Assembly: GCF_016316925.1 (NCBI RefSeq)
Contig: NZ_JAEEGB010000012.1
Span: forward strand, 33,850-97,849
Length of the DNA stretch: 64,000 nucleotides
Direction: 5' to 3'
DNA from: Clostridium aciditolerans
GTDB taxonomy: Bacteria > Bacillota > Clostridia > Clostridiales > Clostridiaceae
A model generated the notes under the pieces. It was not told the origin of the DNA. It saw only the letters and a program-made list of their open reading frames with translations, and did not search any database. The position numbers and the translations under genes were made by a program. This document shows positions 25,524 to 35,048 of this stretch, piece after piece (the first letter of the stretch is position 1; every line of letters begins with the position of its first letter).

Positions 25524-27278
25524 TTACATTATATTCGCTCTTCCATTATAAACAATTCCTCTTGTAACATCCATTGTTATAAATGCTCCTGTTTTTAATA
25601 TTTCAGTAGCACCACCAGCTCCACAGATAAGAGGAACTTCACTTGTAATACATTCTATAGCTAAGTGAGATGTTAATCCACCTTCTTCTGCTATAACTCC
25701 ACTAACTCTGCCTAATACTGATAAGTATTCTCTATCTAGGCTTCTTACAACTAAAATATCGCCTTTTTCTAAAGTTTCATCTGCTTCTTTAGCACTTTTG
25801 ACTATTCTAGCAGTGCCATACCCTGGCTTATTACCTGCGCCTCTACCTTGAACTAATATGTCTCCAACTATATGAACTTTAAGCATATTAGTGGTTCCTG
25901 AATAGCTTACAGGTATTCCAGCTGCTATTACAACTAGATCACCCTTCTTAACATACCCAGTTTGTAATGAAATCTCAACAGATTTTTCTATTAATGCATC
26001 TGTTGAGCTAACCTTTTCAGCAAGTATTGGAAACACACCCCAGTTTAATGCTAGCTTTCTAGCAACTTTATCACTTGGAGTTACTGCAATTATCGGACAC
26101 GCTGGTCTGTATTTAGATACAACTTTAGCAGTATGTCCGCTTTGAGTAGCTGTAATAATTGCTGAAGCATTTAATCCTGATGCTGTTGTACATGTAGCTA
26201 AACTTATAGCATTAGCTACATTATAAATGTGTGCCTCTCTCTTTTTAGTTAGCAATTCTTCATAGTTTATTCTAGATTCAGCTTCCATAGCTATTCTTGA
26301 CATTGTTCTAGCAGCCTCCACAGGCCACTTTCCATTTGCTGATTCTCCACTTAACATTACAGCATCAGTACCGTCTAAAATAGCATTAGCTACGTCAGAG
26401 GCTTCCGCTCTTGTTGGTCTTGGGTTTCTTTCCATTGAATCTAACATCTGTGTAGCTGTTACAACAAATTTACCTGCTTTATTACACTTTTCAATTATCA
26501 TCTTCTGGATTAATGGAACTCTCTCTATTGGAATCTCTGATCCCATATCTCCTCTTGCAACCATTATTCCATCTGAAAACTTGATTATCTCATCAATGTT
26601 GTCAACACCTTCTTGATTTTCTATCTTGGAGATTATTTGTATGTCATGTCCTCCAAATTGTTCTAGCAATTTTCTTACAGCTAAAACGTCTGAAGCCTTT
26701 CTTATAAATGATGCTGCTATATAATCTACTCCTACTTCACAACCAAATCTTAAATCATCAACATCTTTTTCTGTAAAGGAAGGTAAGTTTGTTTTTACAT
26801 TAGGTACATTAGCATTCTTTTTAGTGCTTATCATTCCGCTGTTTTTTACTATACAATGAATATTTGTTCCTTCTACTTCTTGTACCTCAAGTCCAATTAA
26901 TCCATCTGCCATTAGTATGATGTTGCCTGGTACAACATCTTTATATAGTTCGCGATAACTTAAATTACATTTTGTAGCATCTCCTTCTACATCTTCTCCA
27001 CAAACTATAGTGAATTTTGTTCCTTCAACTAATTCTACTTTTTCTGGAAAATATCCTGTTCTTATTTCAGGACCCTTAGTATCAAGAATTATACCTATTG
27101 GTTTATTGTACTTTTCTCTTAACTTTTTTACTAAGTTTATTCTTTCTCCATGCTCCGCATGATCGCCATGAGAAAAATTGTGTCTTGAGCAACTCATTCC
27201 AGCTTCAATTAACTTTGATAATATCTCCTCACTATCACTAGCAGGCCCAATTGTAAAGATCATCTTAGTCTTTTGCAT
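25524..27278 (-). CDS. pyk: Pyruvate kinase with C-terminal PEP-utilising domain
   Basis: It transfers phosphate from phosphoenolpyruvate to ADP, the last step of glycolysis. The 584-residue protein has the active-site strand TKGPEIRTG, the catalytic-lysine segment IISKIENQEG, the signature MVARGDMG, and a PEP-utiliser mobile domain after about residue 490 (GGLTSHLAIE). This extra domain explains the length over the usual 470 residues and is found in many Firmicute enzymes. Start ATG follows GGAGA. It lies downstream of pfkA by 40 bp in a glycolytic operon. Confidence 0.96.
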   Translation of the reverse strand: MQKTKMIFTIGPASDSEEILSKLIEAGMSCSRHNFSHGDHAEHGERINLVKKLREKYNKPIGIILDTKGPEIRTGYFPEKVELVEGTKFTIVCGEDVEGDATKCNLSYRELYKDVVPGNIILMADGLIGLEVQEVEGTNIHCIVKNSGMISTKKNANVPNVKTNLPSFTEKDVDDLRFGCEVGVDYIAASFIRKASDVLAVRKLLEQFGGHDIQIISKIENQEGVDNIDEIIKFSDGIMVARGDMGSEIPIERVPLIQKMIIEKCNKAGKFVVTATQMLDSMERNPRPTRAEASDVANAILDGTDAVMLSGESANGKWPVEAARTMSRIAMEAESRINYEELLTKKREAHIYNVANAISLATCTTASGLNASAIITATQSGHTAKVVSKYRPACPIIAVTPSDKVARKLALNWGVFPILAEKVSSTDALIEKSVEISLQTGYVKKGDLVVIAAGIPVSYSGTTNMLKVHIVGDILVQGRGAGNKPGYGTARIVKSAKEADETLEKGDILVVRSLDREYLSVLGRVSGVIAEEGGLTSHLAIECITSEVPLICGAGGATEILKTGAFITMDVTRGIVYNGRANIM

Positions 27279-27318
27279 AGTTTACTCTCCTTAACTTAAA
27301 TTAAAAATTTATTTTTTA

Positions 27319-28278
27319 TTAGTATGATAATGCATTTGCTATTTCATAGAGTTTTTCATCAAAATGTCTTTCAACCGCTAGAGCGTCATCAATATCCATA
27401 TCAAATATCTTTCCATCTTTTATCCCAACTACTTTTGATGACTTACCTTCTTGTAGTAGTTCAACAGCTCTGTATCCCATTCTTGATGCTAAAACTCTAT
27501 CCATACAAGTTGGGCTTCCACCTCTTTGAATATGTCCAAGTATTGTAGCTCTTGTTTGAATACCTGTAATACCTTCTACTTTTTTTGCTAAATCATCAGC
27601 TCCGCCTATACCTTCAGCCAAAATTATTAGATTATGCATTTTTCCTCTTAATTTGCCTTCAAGTATAGTTCTACATAATTCATCTTGATTGTACCCTTTT
27701 TCAGGAACAATTATGCTTTCTGCGCCTCCTGCAAGACCTGCATAGAGAGCTATATCTCCACAGTTTCTTCCCATAACTTCTACAATACTTACTCTTTCAT
27801 GTGATGTTGATGTATCTCTTAACTTATTTATAGCATCTAAAACAGTATTTATTGCAGTATCAAAACCTATTGTATAGTCTGAATATGGTAAATCATTATC
27901 TATTGTACCTGGCAATCCCACAGTTGCTATTCCAAGCTTTGATAAAAGCTGAGCTCCTCTAAAAGAACCGTCTCCACCAATAACTACAAGGCCATCGATT
28001 CCAAAGGTTTTTAATATATTTGCTCCTCTTTTTCTTCCTTCTTCTGTTTTAAACTCTGCACAACGTGCAGTTCTTAATATAGTTCCACCTCTTTGTATAA
28101 TGTCTGCAACACTATGTCTGTCCATAGGAAAAATTTCACCATTTATTAATCCACTATATCCTCTTTGAACTCCCATTACCCTAAAGCCTTTATCTAATCC
28201 AGTTCTTACTACTGCTCTTATGGCAGCATTCATACCAGGGGCGTCCCCTCCACTTGTTAACACAGCAATTGTCTTCAT
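27319..28278 (-). CDS. pfkA: ATP-dependent 6-phosphofructokinase
   Basis: PfkA phosphorylates fructose 6-phosphate, the committing step of glycolysis. The 319-residue protein starts [20 protein letters not shown] and has the family signatures [16 protein letters not shown] and [15 protein letters not shown]. Length is normal. The ATG at 28276-28278 follows AGGAGG by 7 nt; the seven-codon open extension has no RBS. It is co-transcribed with pyk. A small hairpin (GGGACA/TGTCCC, 28301-28317) lies just before the ribosome binding site and might affect translation. Confidence 0.97.
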   Translation of the reverse strand: MKTIAVLTSGGDAPGMNAAIRAVVRTGLDKGFRVMGVQRGYSGLINGEIFPMDRHSVADIIQRGGTILRTARCAEFKTEEGRKRGANILKTFGIDGLVVIGGDGSFRGAQLLSKLGIATVGLPGTIDNDLPYSDYTIGFDTAINTVLDAINKLRDTSTSHERVSIVEVMGRNCGDIALYAGLAGGAESIIVPEKGYNQDELCRTILEGKLRGKMHNLIILAEGIGGADDLAKKVEGITGIQTRATILGHIQRGGSPTCMDRVLASRMGYRAVELLQEGKSSKVVGIKDGKIFDMDIDDALAVERHFDEKLYEIANALSY

Positions 28279-28475
28279 ATTTATACCTCCTATGACCACC
28301 GGGACACTTTATGTCCCACGAAGATTATACAAAATTCATCATTTTTCGTCTTATTAATAGTAATTTATATTATAACACAAAATTACTATATTTACATTAC
28401 ACTATAGTATTAATTTTAATAAAACTCATTCAAATATTCAATCATTTTTGTAAACTTAATTATTTTATTTTTCAT

Positions 28476-28501
28476 ATTAGAGAGGAATGTTCCTCTCTAA
28501 T
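28476..28501. terminator. Perfect hairpin between dnaE and pfkA
   Basis: ATTAGAGAGGAA and TTCCTCTCTAAT form a perfect 12-bp stem with a 2-nt loop. The minus strand lacks a proper T-run after it, so it may be a structural element or inefficient terminator. Confidence 0.4.
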
Positions 28502-28530
28502 ATTTTGCTTATTATAAATTAAAAATATAC

Positions 28531-28697
28531 TTAGGCATCTGAAATAAAATAACAAGTCCAAAGATGCGACGGATATTTTGTGTCAGACAAGGAGAAAGGT
28601 TCCGCAGATAGCCGACCCTATCTAAGGGTTCTTTCGACGCAGTATGATACAAAATAGACTAGCAGATGGACTAGTTATTTTTTTGAAGATGCCTTAA
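28531..28697. repeat. 165-bp imperfect palindrome built from two hairpin-family repeats
   Basis: The left end TTAGGCATCT (28531-28540) pairs with AGATGCCTTAA (28687-28697), and AATAACAAGTCCA (28549-28561) with TGGACTAGTTATT (28667-28679). Further in, TATTTTGTGTCA (28573-28584) pairs with TGATACAAAATA (28645-28656). The centre has its own hairpin (AGATAG/CTATCT). The full stretch may fold into one long cruciform or a structured RNA. It lies between dnaE and pfkA and contains no reading frame. Confidence 0.65.
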
Positions 28698-28699
28698 TA

Positions 28700-31600
28700 C
28701 TACATTATCTTAACATTTTCTTCTCCAAACTTAGATTTTAAAATTGACATTAGTTCTAAATCGTTGTCCACCCATAATTCTCTATCTACTCTAAATTTCT
28801 TTCTTTCTTTTCTTGTGCATAAGTAAATTGGAGTTACACCCCTAAAATTAGAAATCATAGATTTCAAATCATTTAAAGTATTTTTCAAAAATTTCTCTTC
28901 TTCTATTAGTATATATAACTTTTCAGTATTTATTTTGATTAATGGTTCTATAACCTCACATAATACCTTAGGTTGTTCATCCTCTCGAATATTAACCCTT
29001 CCTCTTATTATTACCATGCCGTCTTCGCTAACTAAATCTCTGAACCTTTGTAGTACTTTAGGAAATATCACAATTTCTATTGCACCATATAAATCTTCTA
29101 ATTTTGCAAAAGCCATAATATCATTATTTTTTGTTACTTTTTTGGTTATTTCGGTAACTAGTCCTCCTAATATTACCGTATCACCATCTTTTACCTTTGA
29201 TTCTTGGATTAAACCTTCATCTAACATTTCATTAGATAATATATCTGAAATTTTTATACTAGTTTGTAATTTTAGTGTTTGCTCATATTCTTCTAATGGA
29301 TGACCTGACAAATATAAGCCTGTCATCTCTTTTTCCATGGCTAAAATATATTTTTTTTCAAATTCCTTAATAGCTGGATACTGTATTTTAATATTAATAT
29401 CCTGTACATTTTCAAAGTCTACAAAGAGATTTATTTGTCCATCTATATTTCTTTTCCTTGAATTACTTATACCATCTAATATTTTTTCATAAACAGCAAG
29501 CATCCTTGACCTATAGGTTTTGAAACAATCAAATGCGCCTGCTTTTATCAGACTCTCTACTACCCTTTTGTTAATACAGCTAATATCGATTTTGTTGCAG
29601 AAATCTGATAGGTCTTCAAATCTACCTTTCTCTTCTCTTGATCTCACTATGCTATCTATAACATTCTCTCCGACATTCTTGATTGCAGAAAGCCCAAAGC
29701 GTATTCGATTAGCTTTAACTGTAAATTTTGCATAACTCTCATTAATATCAGGTGGAAGCACTTCAATTCCTCTATCATTTGCAAACCTTATATAATAAGC
29801 AACCTTTTCACTATCACCTTTTACACTATTTAACATAGCAGCAGTGAATTCAGTAGGATAGTAGTGCATCAAATAGGCTGTTTGAAATGCGACAACAGCG
29901 TAAGCTGCGGCGTGACTCTTATTGAAAGCATAGCTTGCGAAGTCCATCATCTGATCGAATATTTTATTTGCAACATCTTCACCAATTTTATTTCTTACGC
30001 AACCTGGTACTTCTATGTTGCCATTTTCGTCTACTATACCATGTATGAAATTACGCCTCTCTTCTTCCATGACATGGTGCTTTTTCTTAGACATAGCACG
30101 TCTTACTAGGTCACTTCTTCCCATAGAATATCCTGCAAGATCTCGAACAATTTGCATAACTTGTTCTTGATAAACCATACACCCATAAGTAACCGACAAT
30201 ATATGTTCCAACTCTGGAGCTAAATATTCAACTTGTTCTGGGTTATTTTTGTTTCTGATATATTTAGGTATCTCTGCCATTGGACCAGGTCTGTAAAGGC
30301 TTATCCCCGCAATAATATCCTCTAATGAATCTGGTTTAAGATCCTTCATAAATGAAGTCATGCCCGGTGACTCTAGCTGGAATACACCTACGGTTTTACC
30401 TTCACCTAACATCTTATAAACATTTTTATCATCATAATTTATAGCATCTAAATCTATTGTTATTCCTTTATTCTCCTTTATTATACTTATTGCATCTCTA
30501 AGAACTGTAAGAGTTCTTAGACCAAGAAAATCCATCTTTAAAAGTCCCAATTCTTCTAAAGTTCCCATAGTAAATTGTGTAACTATGCTGCCTTCATTTT
30601 TTTGTAGTGGAACATATTTCACTAATGGCTGGGATGCAATAACAACTCCAGCAGCATGTGTTGATGTGTGTCTTGGCAATCCTTCTAATGCTCTTGCAAC
30701 ATCAATTAGTTCCTTTGTTCTTAATTCATCATCATATGCTCCTTTTAATTCAGGACTTAGTTCTAATGCTTTGTCTATTGTTATATTTAAAACTGTAGGA
30801 ATCATTTTTGCTATTCTATCAACTTCAGCATATGGATAATCCATGGCTCTACCTACGTCTCTTATACAAGCTCTTGCTGCCATTGTTCCAAAGGTTATTA
30901 TTTGCGAAACACTATCCATACCATACTTATCTACTACATAATCTATTACCTCTCCACGTCTTTCATAACAGAAGTCCGAGTCTACATCGGGCATAGATAT
31001 ACGGTCAGGATTTAGGAATCTTTCAAAAATCAAGCCATATTTAATTGGATCTATTTTAGTTATTCCTAATGTATATGCTATTAGAGATCCTGCAGCACTT
31101 CCTCTTCCCGGCCCAGTCATTATACCATTTTCTGTTGCAAATCTTATAAAATCCCAAACTATAAGGAAGTAATCTACATACCCCATTTGTTTTATTACTC
31201 CAAGCTCATACTCCAATCTTTCATTTAGCTCTTCTGTAATATTTTGATATCTTTCTCTTAATCCTTTATAGCACAGTTCTCTCATATAATCATAAGGATT
31301 CACACCTTCAGGCAGAGGGAATTTAGGTAACTTAGAGTTATGAAAATCGTAGTCAAAATTACACTGCTCTGCAATTTTCACTGTATTTTCTAAGGCCTCA
31401 GGAACATAAGAAAATAATTCATACATTTCTTCTGGAGATTTTAGATAAAATTCATCTGATGGATATCTCATTCTATCTTGTTCATCTACAGTTTTTCCCG
31501 TTTGTATACAAAGGAGTATATCATGAGCTTTATAATCTTCTTTTCTTATATAATGCGCGTCATTTGTGGCTACTAAAGGAATCTCTAGCTCTTTTGACAT

Positions 31601-32185
31601 ACTAATCAATTGCTCATTAACCTTCAGTTGTTCTTCCATTCCATGATACTGAAGCTCTAAGTAAAACCCGTCTTTAAATATTTCTTTATAAAAAATAGCA
31701 GTTTCTTTCGCCTTATTTAGATTTTCTTTTAAAATATAAGATTGAATCTCTCCTCCTAAGCAAGCACTTAATGCTATCAAGCCTTCACTATGCTCCTTTA
31801 GAAATTGATGATCAACTCTAGGCTTATAATAAAATCCCTCAATAGATGCTGTTGATACTATTTCCATCAAATTCTTATAACCAGTTTCGTTTTTTATCAA
31901 TAGCACAAGATGGTGATTTTCATTTTCTTTATCATTTTGCTTTATGTGCATGGATTTTGGTGCAACATATATTTCACAACCTATTATAGGTTTAATTCCT
32001 TGGGCTTTTGCTTCTTTATAAAATTCCACACATCCATACATAACCCCGTGATCAGTTATAGCCACGCTTTTCATGCCTAGTTCTTTTACCCTTGATATGA
32101 GCTCTGAAATCTTTGCTGAAGAGTCCAATAGTGAGTATCCTGTATGCTGGTGCAAACTCACCCATTCTGGATTACCTACATTCAT
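28700..32185 (-). CDS. dnaE: DNA polymerase III subunit alpha
   Basis: A replicative DNA polymerase subunit of the DnaE class. The 1161-residue protein has an N-terminal PHP domain (WVSLHQHTGYSLLDSS, ITDHGVMYGC), the catalytic acidic motif PDVDSDFCYERRGEV near residue 395, a helix-hairpin-helix region, and a C-terminal OB fold (about 980-1080). In Firmicutes it works with PolC during replication. ATG follows GAAGGTG. It lies upstream of pfkA-pyk, a common clostridial order. Confidence 0.96.
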   Translation of the reverse strand: MNVGNPEWVSLHQHTGYSLLDSSAKISELISRVKELGMKSVAITDHGVMYGCVEFYKEAKAQGIKPIIGCEIYVAPKSMHIKQNDKENENHHLVLLIKNETGYKNLMEIVSTASIEGFYYKPRVDHQFLKEHSEGLIALSACLGGEIQSYILKENLNKAKETAIFYKEIFKDGFYLELQYHGMEEQLKVNEQLISMSKELEIPLVATNDAHYIRKEDYKAHDILLCIQTGKTVDEQDRMRYPSDEFYLKSPEEMYELFSYVPEALENTVKIAEQCNFDYDFHNSKLPKFPLPEGVNPYDYMRELCYKGLRERYQNITEELNERLEYELGVIKQMGYVDYFLIVWDFIRFATENGIMTGPGRGSAAGSLIAYTLGITKIDPIKYGLIFERFLNPDRISMPDVDSDFCYERRGEVIDYVVDKYGMDSVSQIITFGTMAARACIRDVGRAMDYPYAEVDRIAKMIPTVLNITIDKALELSPELKGAYDDELRTKELIDVARALEGLPRHTSTHAAGVVIASQPLVKYVPLQKNEGSIVTQFTMGTLEELGLLKMDFLGLRTLTVLRDAISIIKENKGITIDLDAINYDDKNVYKMLGEGKTVGVFQLESPGMTSFMKDLKPDSLEDIIAGISLYRPGPMAEIPKYIRNKNNPEQVEYLAPELEHILSVTYGCMVYQEQVMQIVRDLAGYSMGRSDLVRRAMSKKKHHVMEEERRNFIHGIVDENGNIEVPGCVRNKIGEDVANKIFDQMMDFASYAFNKSHAAAYAVVAFQTAYLMHYYPTEFTAAMLNSVKGDSEKVAYYIRFANDRGIEVLPPDINESYAKFTVKANRIRFGLSAIKNVGENVIDSIVRSREEKGRFEDLSDFCNKIDISCINKRVVESLIKAGAFDCFKTYRSRMLAVYEKILDGISNSRKRNIDGQINLFVDFENVQDINIKIQYPAIKEFEKKYILAMEKEMTGLYLSGHPLEEYEQTLKLQTSIKISDILSNEMLDEGLIQESKVKDGDTVILGGLVTEITKKVTKNNDIMAFAKLEDLYGAIEIVIFPKVLQRFRDLVSEDGMVIIRGRVNIREDEQPKVLCEVIEPLIKINTEKLYILIEEEKFLKNTLNDLKSMISNFRGVTPIYLCTRKERKKFRVDRELWVDNDLELMSILKSKFGEENVKIM

Positions 32186-32209
32186 TGTTTCACCTTCTTT
32201 CCTAAGACA

Positions 32210-32249
32210 TTAGGCACATGAAAATAAATAACAAGTCAATGTGCCTCAA
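32210..32249. repeat. Dispersed hairpin repeat, copy upstream of dnaE
   Basis: AGGCACAT and ATGTGCCT form the stem, with loop GAAAATAAATAACAAGTCA holding the conserved AATAACAAGTC. It is the cleanest of four or five copies in the window (28531, 48808 and 56366 are the others). Located 24 bp upstream of the dnaE start on the opposite side of its Shine-Dalgarno. Confidence 0.7.
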
Positions 32250-32380
32250 CTAAAATATTGACAAATTGTACTTAAATTATATCACTATAATCGACATATT
32301 TTAATACTATATGTTTTCCAAGCGCAAATTTTCCTTATAAAATCAAGTCATATTCAAACTTTCAAATGCCTAAAATCAAT

Positions 32381-32413
32381 AAAAAAAGAGCAACAAAAAT
32401 AACCGCTGCTCTT
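32381..32413 (-). terminator. Terminator of the Dabb-domain gene
   Basis: AGAGCA and TGCTCT pair, with seven T residues following on the minus strand, 19 bp past the stop. Confidence 0.7.
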
Positions 32414-32431
32414 ATAATAAGTCTTAACTTT

Positions 32432-32722
32432 TTACCCTTCAAAGTCAACTGCTGCTGTTGATTCTAACATCGGTCTTAAATTTGCTAAAACCTCATCTAC
32501 GTGAACTGGATGAACTTGATATTCATCCATATCCTCAAGAGAATCAAAAGTCGCAATTAAAGCTAAATCATAGGATCTAGCAGAGCGTACAACATCTACT
32601 CCGACTTTTATACTTTTTAGCGTAGGTACTTTTCCTTCTACACGCATTATGATTTCTTTTGCTTTCTCTATATTTTCTTTGCTTCTGTTTTTTAATTTAA
32701 AAAATACCACGTGCGTAAACAT
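32432..32722 (-). CDS. Dabb (stress-responsive alpha/beta barrel) domain protein
   Basis: A 96-residue small cytoplasmic protein with the whole length formed by one ferredoxin-like Dabb domain (start MFTHVVFFKLK, then SYDLALIATFDS and the conserved HP in YQVHPVHVDEV). Such proteins form dimers and their role is mostly unknown. The ATG at 32722 follows GGGAGTG by 6 nt; an ATG five codons upstream has no RBS. It follows the ytoI gene by 47 bp on the same strand. Confidence 0.85.
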   Translation of the reverse strand: MFTHVVFFKLKNRSKENIEKAKEIIMRVEGKVPTLKSIKVGVDVVRSARSYDLALIATFDSLEDMDEYQVHPVHVDEVLANLRPMLESTAAVDFEG

Positions 32723-32769
32723 TAATATCACTCCCATTATATTTTATTTATGTATGCTTATGAAACTTC

Positions 32770-34074
32770 TCATCGTCTTAATATCTTAGCTGATAAAAAG
32801 GTCTTTGCCACTAAGTCTCTTTTGTTATCAAACATATCAATTTCAACTTTGCAGAAATTTCTCCCTGAATCTATTATGTCTGTATATATTTCTATCATAC
32901 TATCCATTTGAACTGGTTTTATAAAATAGGTATTTATGCTATCCACTAGTATATTTATATTATTTTTTTGTCTCAATGTCATAATTCCCATGGTTGATAA
33001 AAGCATATTTAGAGAGCCCCATGATGCAGTTCCTATAGGATCCAACATTTCAGGAGTTATTTTACCATAAAAATGCCCCTTGTCCCCACTAGTTTTAAAT
33101 TCAAACTTCTTTAAAACTAGGTCTTCTAGTGTTTCAGCTGCTTGAGGCTGTCTAGCCATATATTGGAGAGCCTTAATAACATCTTTTCTTGTTATAACCC
33201 CAACTAATTTTTTATTTTTCACAACAGGAAAGAGTTCTATACCTTCCCATCCCATTATGTGTGCTGCATATGCTACAGTTGTTTTTGGTGTTAAGGTTAC
33301 TGGATCCTTATGCATTACTCTTCCTATAAGCTCATCATCAGAATCCTTGCTTGATAAATCCCTTAAAGTAACAATTCCTACTACTTTATTATCATCGTCT
33401 ACCACAGGATATCTTTGATGCCTAGTCTCCGTGATTACCTTTTTCCATTTTGCTACCGTATCGTTTACATTCAAAAAGTAAGTATTAGTTTCCATGATGT
33501 CTTCAATTAGAACTATATCTTTCTTTATAAGATTTTCTGATATAGCCTTATTTATCATGCTGGCAACTGTAAAGGTATCATAAGTTGTAGATATTATTGG
33601 AAGACACTTTTCATTAGCTAATTTCTTCATTTCTTCACTACACCCAAATCCACCAGTTATAAGAACTCCTGATTGGTTCTCAAGGGCAAGTCTATGTGCT
33701 TCTTCTCTATTTCCAACAATAAGAAGACAGTCAGGGGTTATATATTTTGCCATAGCATCAATAGTCATAGCCCCTATAGCAAATCTGTGCAGGGTTTTAT
33801 ATATTCCATCCTTCCCTCCAAGTAGAGCGCCATCCACAATATTAATTACTTCTCCATAGGTTAAAGCTTCAATGTTTTTCTTTTCAACCTTTTCTACTCT
33901 TACTGTTCCAACTCTAGGAATAGTAGTAACTATTCCTAATGTATCTGAATCCTTTATAGCTCTATACGCTGTTCCATCACTAACACCTAAAGCACTTGCT
34001 ATACTTCTAACCGAAATCTTTGTACCAACTTCAAGTGAAAGTATATACTTGATTATATCTTCATGCTTTGACAT
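32770..34074 (-). CDS. ytoI: YtoI-like regulator: HTH, DRTGG, two CBS domains and a hot-dog domain
   Basis: A 434-residue multidomain cytoplasmic protein. Domains in order: a winged-helix-like DNA-binding segment (about 1-60), a DRTGG domain (about 70-185), a CBS pair (about 190-315, with HRYPVVDDDNKVVGIVT and IELFPVVKNKKLVGVIT), and a thioesterase-like hot-dog fold (about 330-430). This matches B. subtilis YtoI, whose role is unknown. CBS domains suggest adenine nucleotide sensing. It starts 9 bp after whiA's stop and probably shares its transcript. Confidence 0.88.
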   Translation of the reverse strand: MSKHEDIIKYILSLEVGTKISVRSIASALGVSDGTAYRAIKDSDTLGIVTTIPRVGTVRVEKVEKKNIEALTYGEVINIVDGALLGGKDGIYKTLHRFAIGAMTIDAMAKYITPDCLLIVGNREEAHRLALENQSGVLITGGFGCSEEMKKLANEKCLPIISTTYDTFTVASMINKAISENLIKKDIVLIEDIMETNTYFLNVNDTVAKWKKVITETRHQRYPVVDDDNKVVGIVTLRDLSSKDSDDELIGRVMHKDPVTLTPKTTVAYAAHIMGWEGIELFPVVKNKKLVGVITRKDVIKALQYMARQPQAAETLEDLVLKKFEFKTSGDKGHFYGKITPEMLDPIGTASWGSLNMLLSTMGIMTLRQKNNINILVDSINTYFIKPVQMDSMIEIYTDIIDSGRNFCKVEIDMFDNKRDLVAKTFLSAKILRR

Positions 34075-34083
34075 AATCTAAAC

Positions 34084-35037
34084 CTACCTTCCTTCTTTCC
34101 TTAGTTCCTCAGCTATTTTTTCTATTCTTCTTAATCTGTGATTAACTCCTGATTTTCCAACTACCGGATTAAGCATTTCACCTAGCTCTTTTAAAGATTC
34201 ATCTGGATAGCTTAATCTAAGCTCTGCAATTTCTCTCAGGTTTTTAGGAAGTCTAGCAAGCCCTATTTCTTTTTGTATAAGCTTTATACTTTCAACCTGT
34301 CTTACTGCGGCATTCACAGTTTTACTTAAATTTGCAGTTTCACAGTTAACTAGTCTATTTACATTGTTTCTCATCTCCTTCATTATTCTTACATTTTCCA
34401 ACTCTAAAAGAGATGAGTGAGCCCCTATTATATTAAGTAAATCTACTATTTGTTCTCCTTCCTTAAGGTAAACAATAAAACTGCTTTTTCTTTGTATTAC
34501 CTTTGAGTTTAAACCATATTCATTTATAAGGCTACTTAAGTCCTCTGCATATTCATTGTCGTGAGTTACAAATTCTAAGTGATAGGTCTTTTCTGGATTA
34601 CTGATGCTTCCTCCACCTAAAAAAGCTCCTCTGATATATGCTCTTTTACACTCTTCTGTCTCTATAATATTTCTAGGTATACTATAATCTAGTGAAAATA
34701 TATTCTCATTTTCTCTTAGTAAACCAACCTCTTTAAGTAAGTCTCGCACACCCATTTCTTCATCAATTAATATTATATACACATTGTTTTTTTTAAGAGA
34801 ATTGCTTCTTTTTACCATTATCTTTGTATGAATATTAAAATGCTCTTTCAGCATTTTAAATATTAGCCTAGCAATGGCAGGATTTTCAGTAGTAACTTTA
34901 AAGCTAAACTGCTTATTACCACCAAGCAACAGCGTACCACTGACCTTCATTATGGCTGATAGCTCTGCCACTGCCTCTTCTTTTCCTATACTCGTATATC
35001 TACAAACTTCATTTTTAACCTTCAACGAAAAAGACAT
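34084..35037 (-). CDS. whiA: Sporulation/cell-division regulator WhiA
   Basis: A 317-residue DNA-binding protein with an N-terminal LAGLIDADG-like domain (about 20-200, no catalytic residues) and a C-terminal HTH domain (LREIAELRLSYPDESLKELGE and GVNHRLRRIEKI). In Firmicutes it affects cell division and chromosome segregation. It is the downstream member of the rapZ-yvcK-whiA cluster found throughout Gram-positives; the gap to yvcK is 11 bp. Confidence 0.95.
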   Translation of the reverse strand: MSFSLKVKNEVCRYTSIGKEEAVAELSAIMKVSGTLLLGGNKQFSFKVTTENPAIARLIFKMLKEHFNIHTKIMVKRSNSLKKNNVYIILIDEEMGVRDLLKEVGLLRENENIFSLDYSIPRNIIETEECKRAYIRGAFLGGGSISNPEKTYHLEFVTHDNEYAEDLSSLINEYGLNSKVIQRKSSFIVYLKEGEQIVDLLNIIGAHSSLLELENVRIMKEMRNNVNRLVNCETANLSKTVNAAVRQVESIKLIQKEIGLARLPKNLREIAELRLSYPDESLKELGEMLNPVVGKSGVNHRLRRIEKIAEELRKEGR

Positions 35038-35048
35038 AATCTCTCTCC

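Noticed and set aside
28311-28517. 68-codon plus-strand frame between dnaE and pfkA
   Set aside because: AT-rich, no RBS, and overlaps a hairpin and the pfkA leader.
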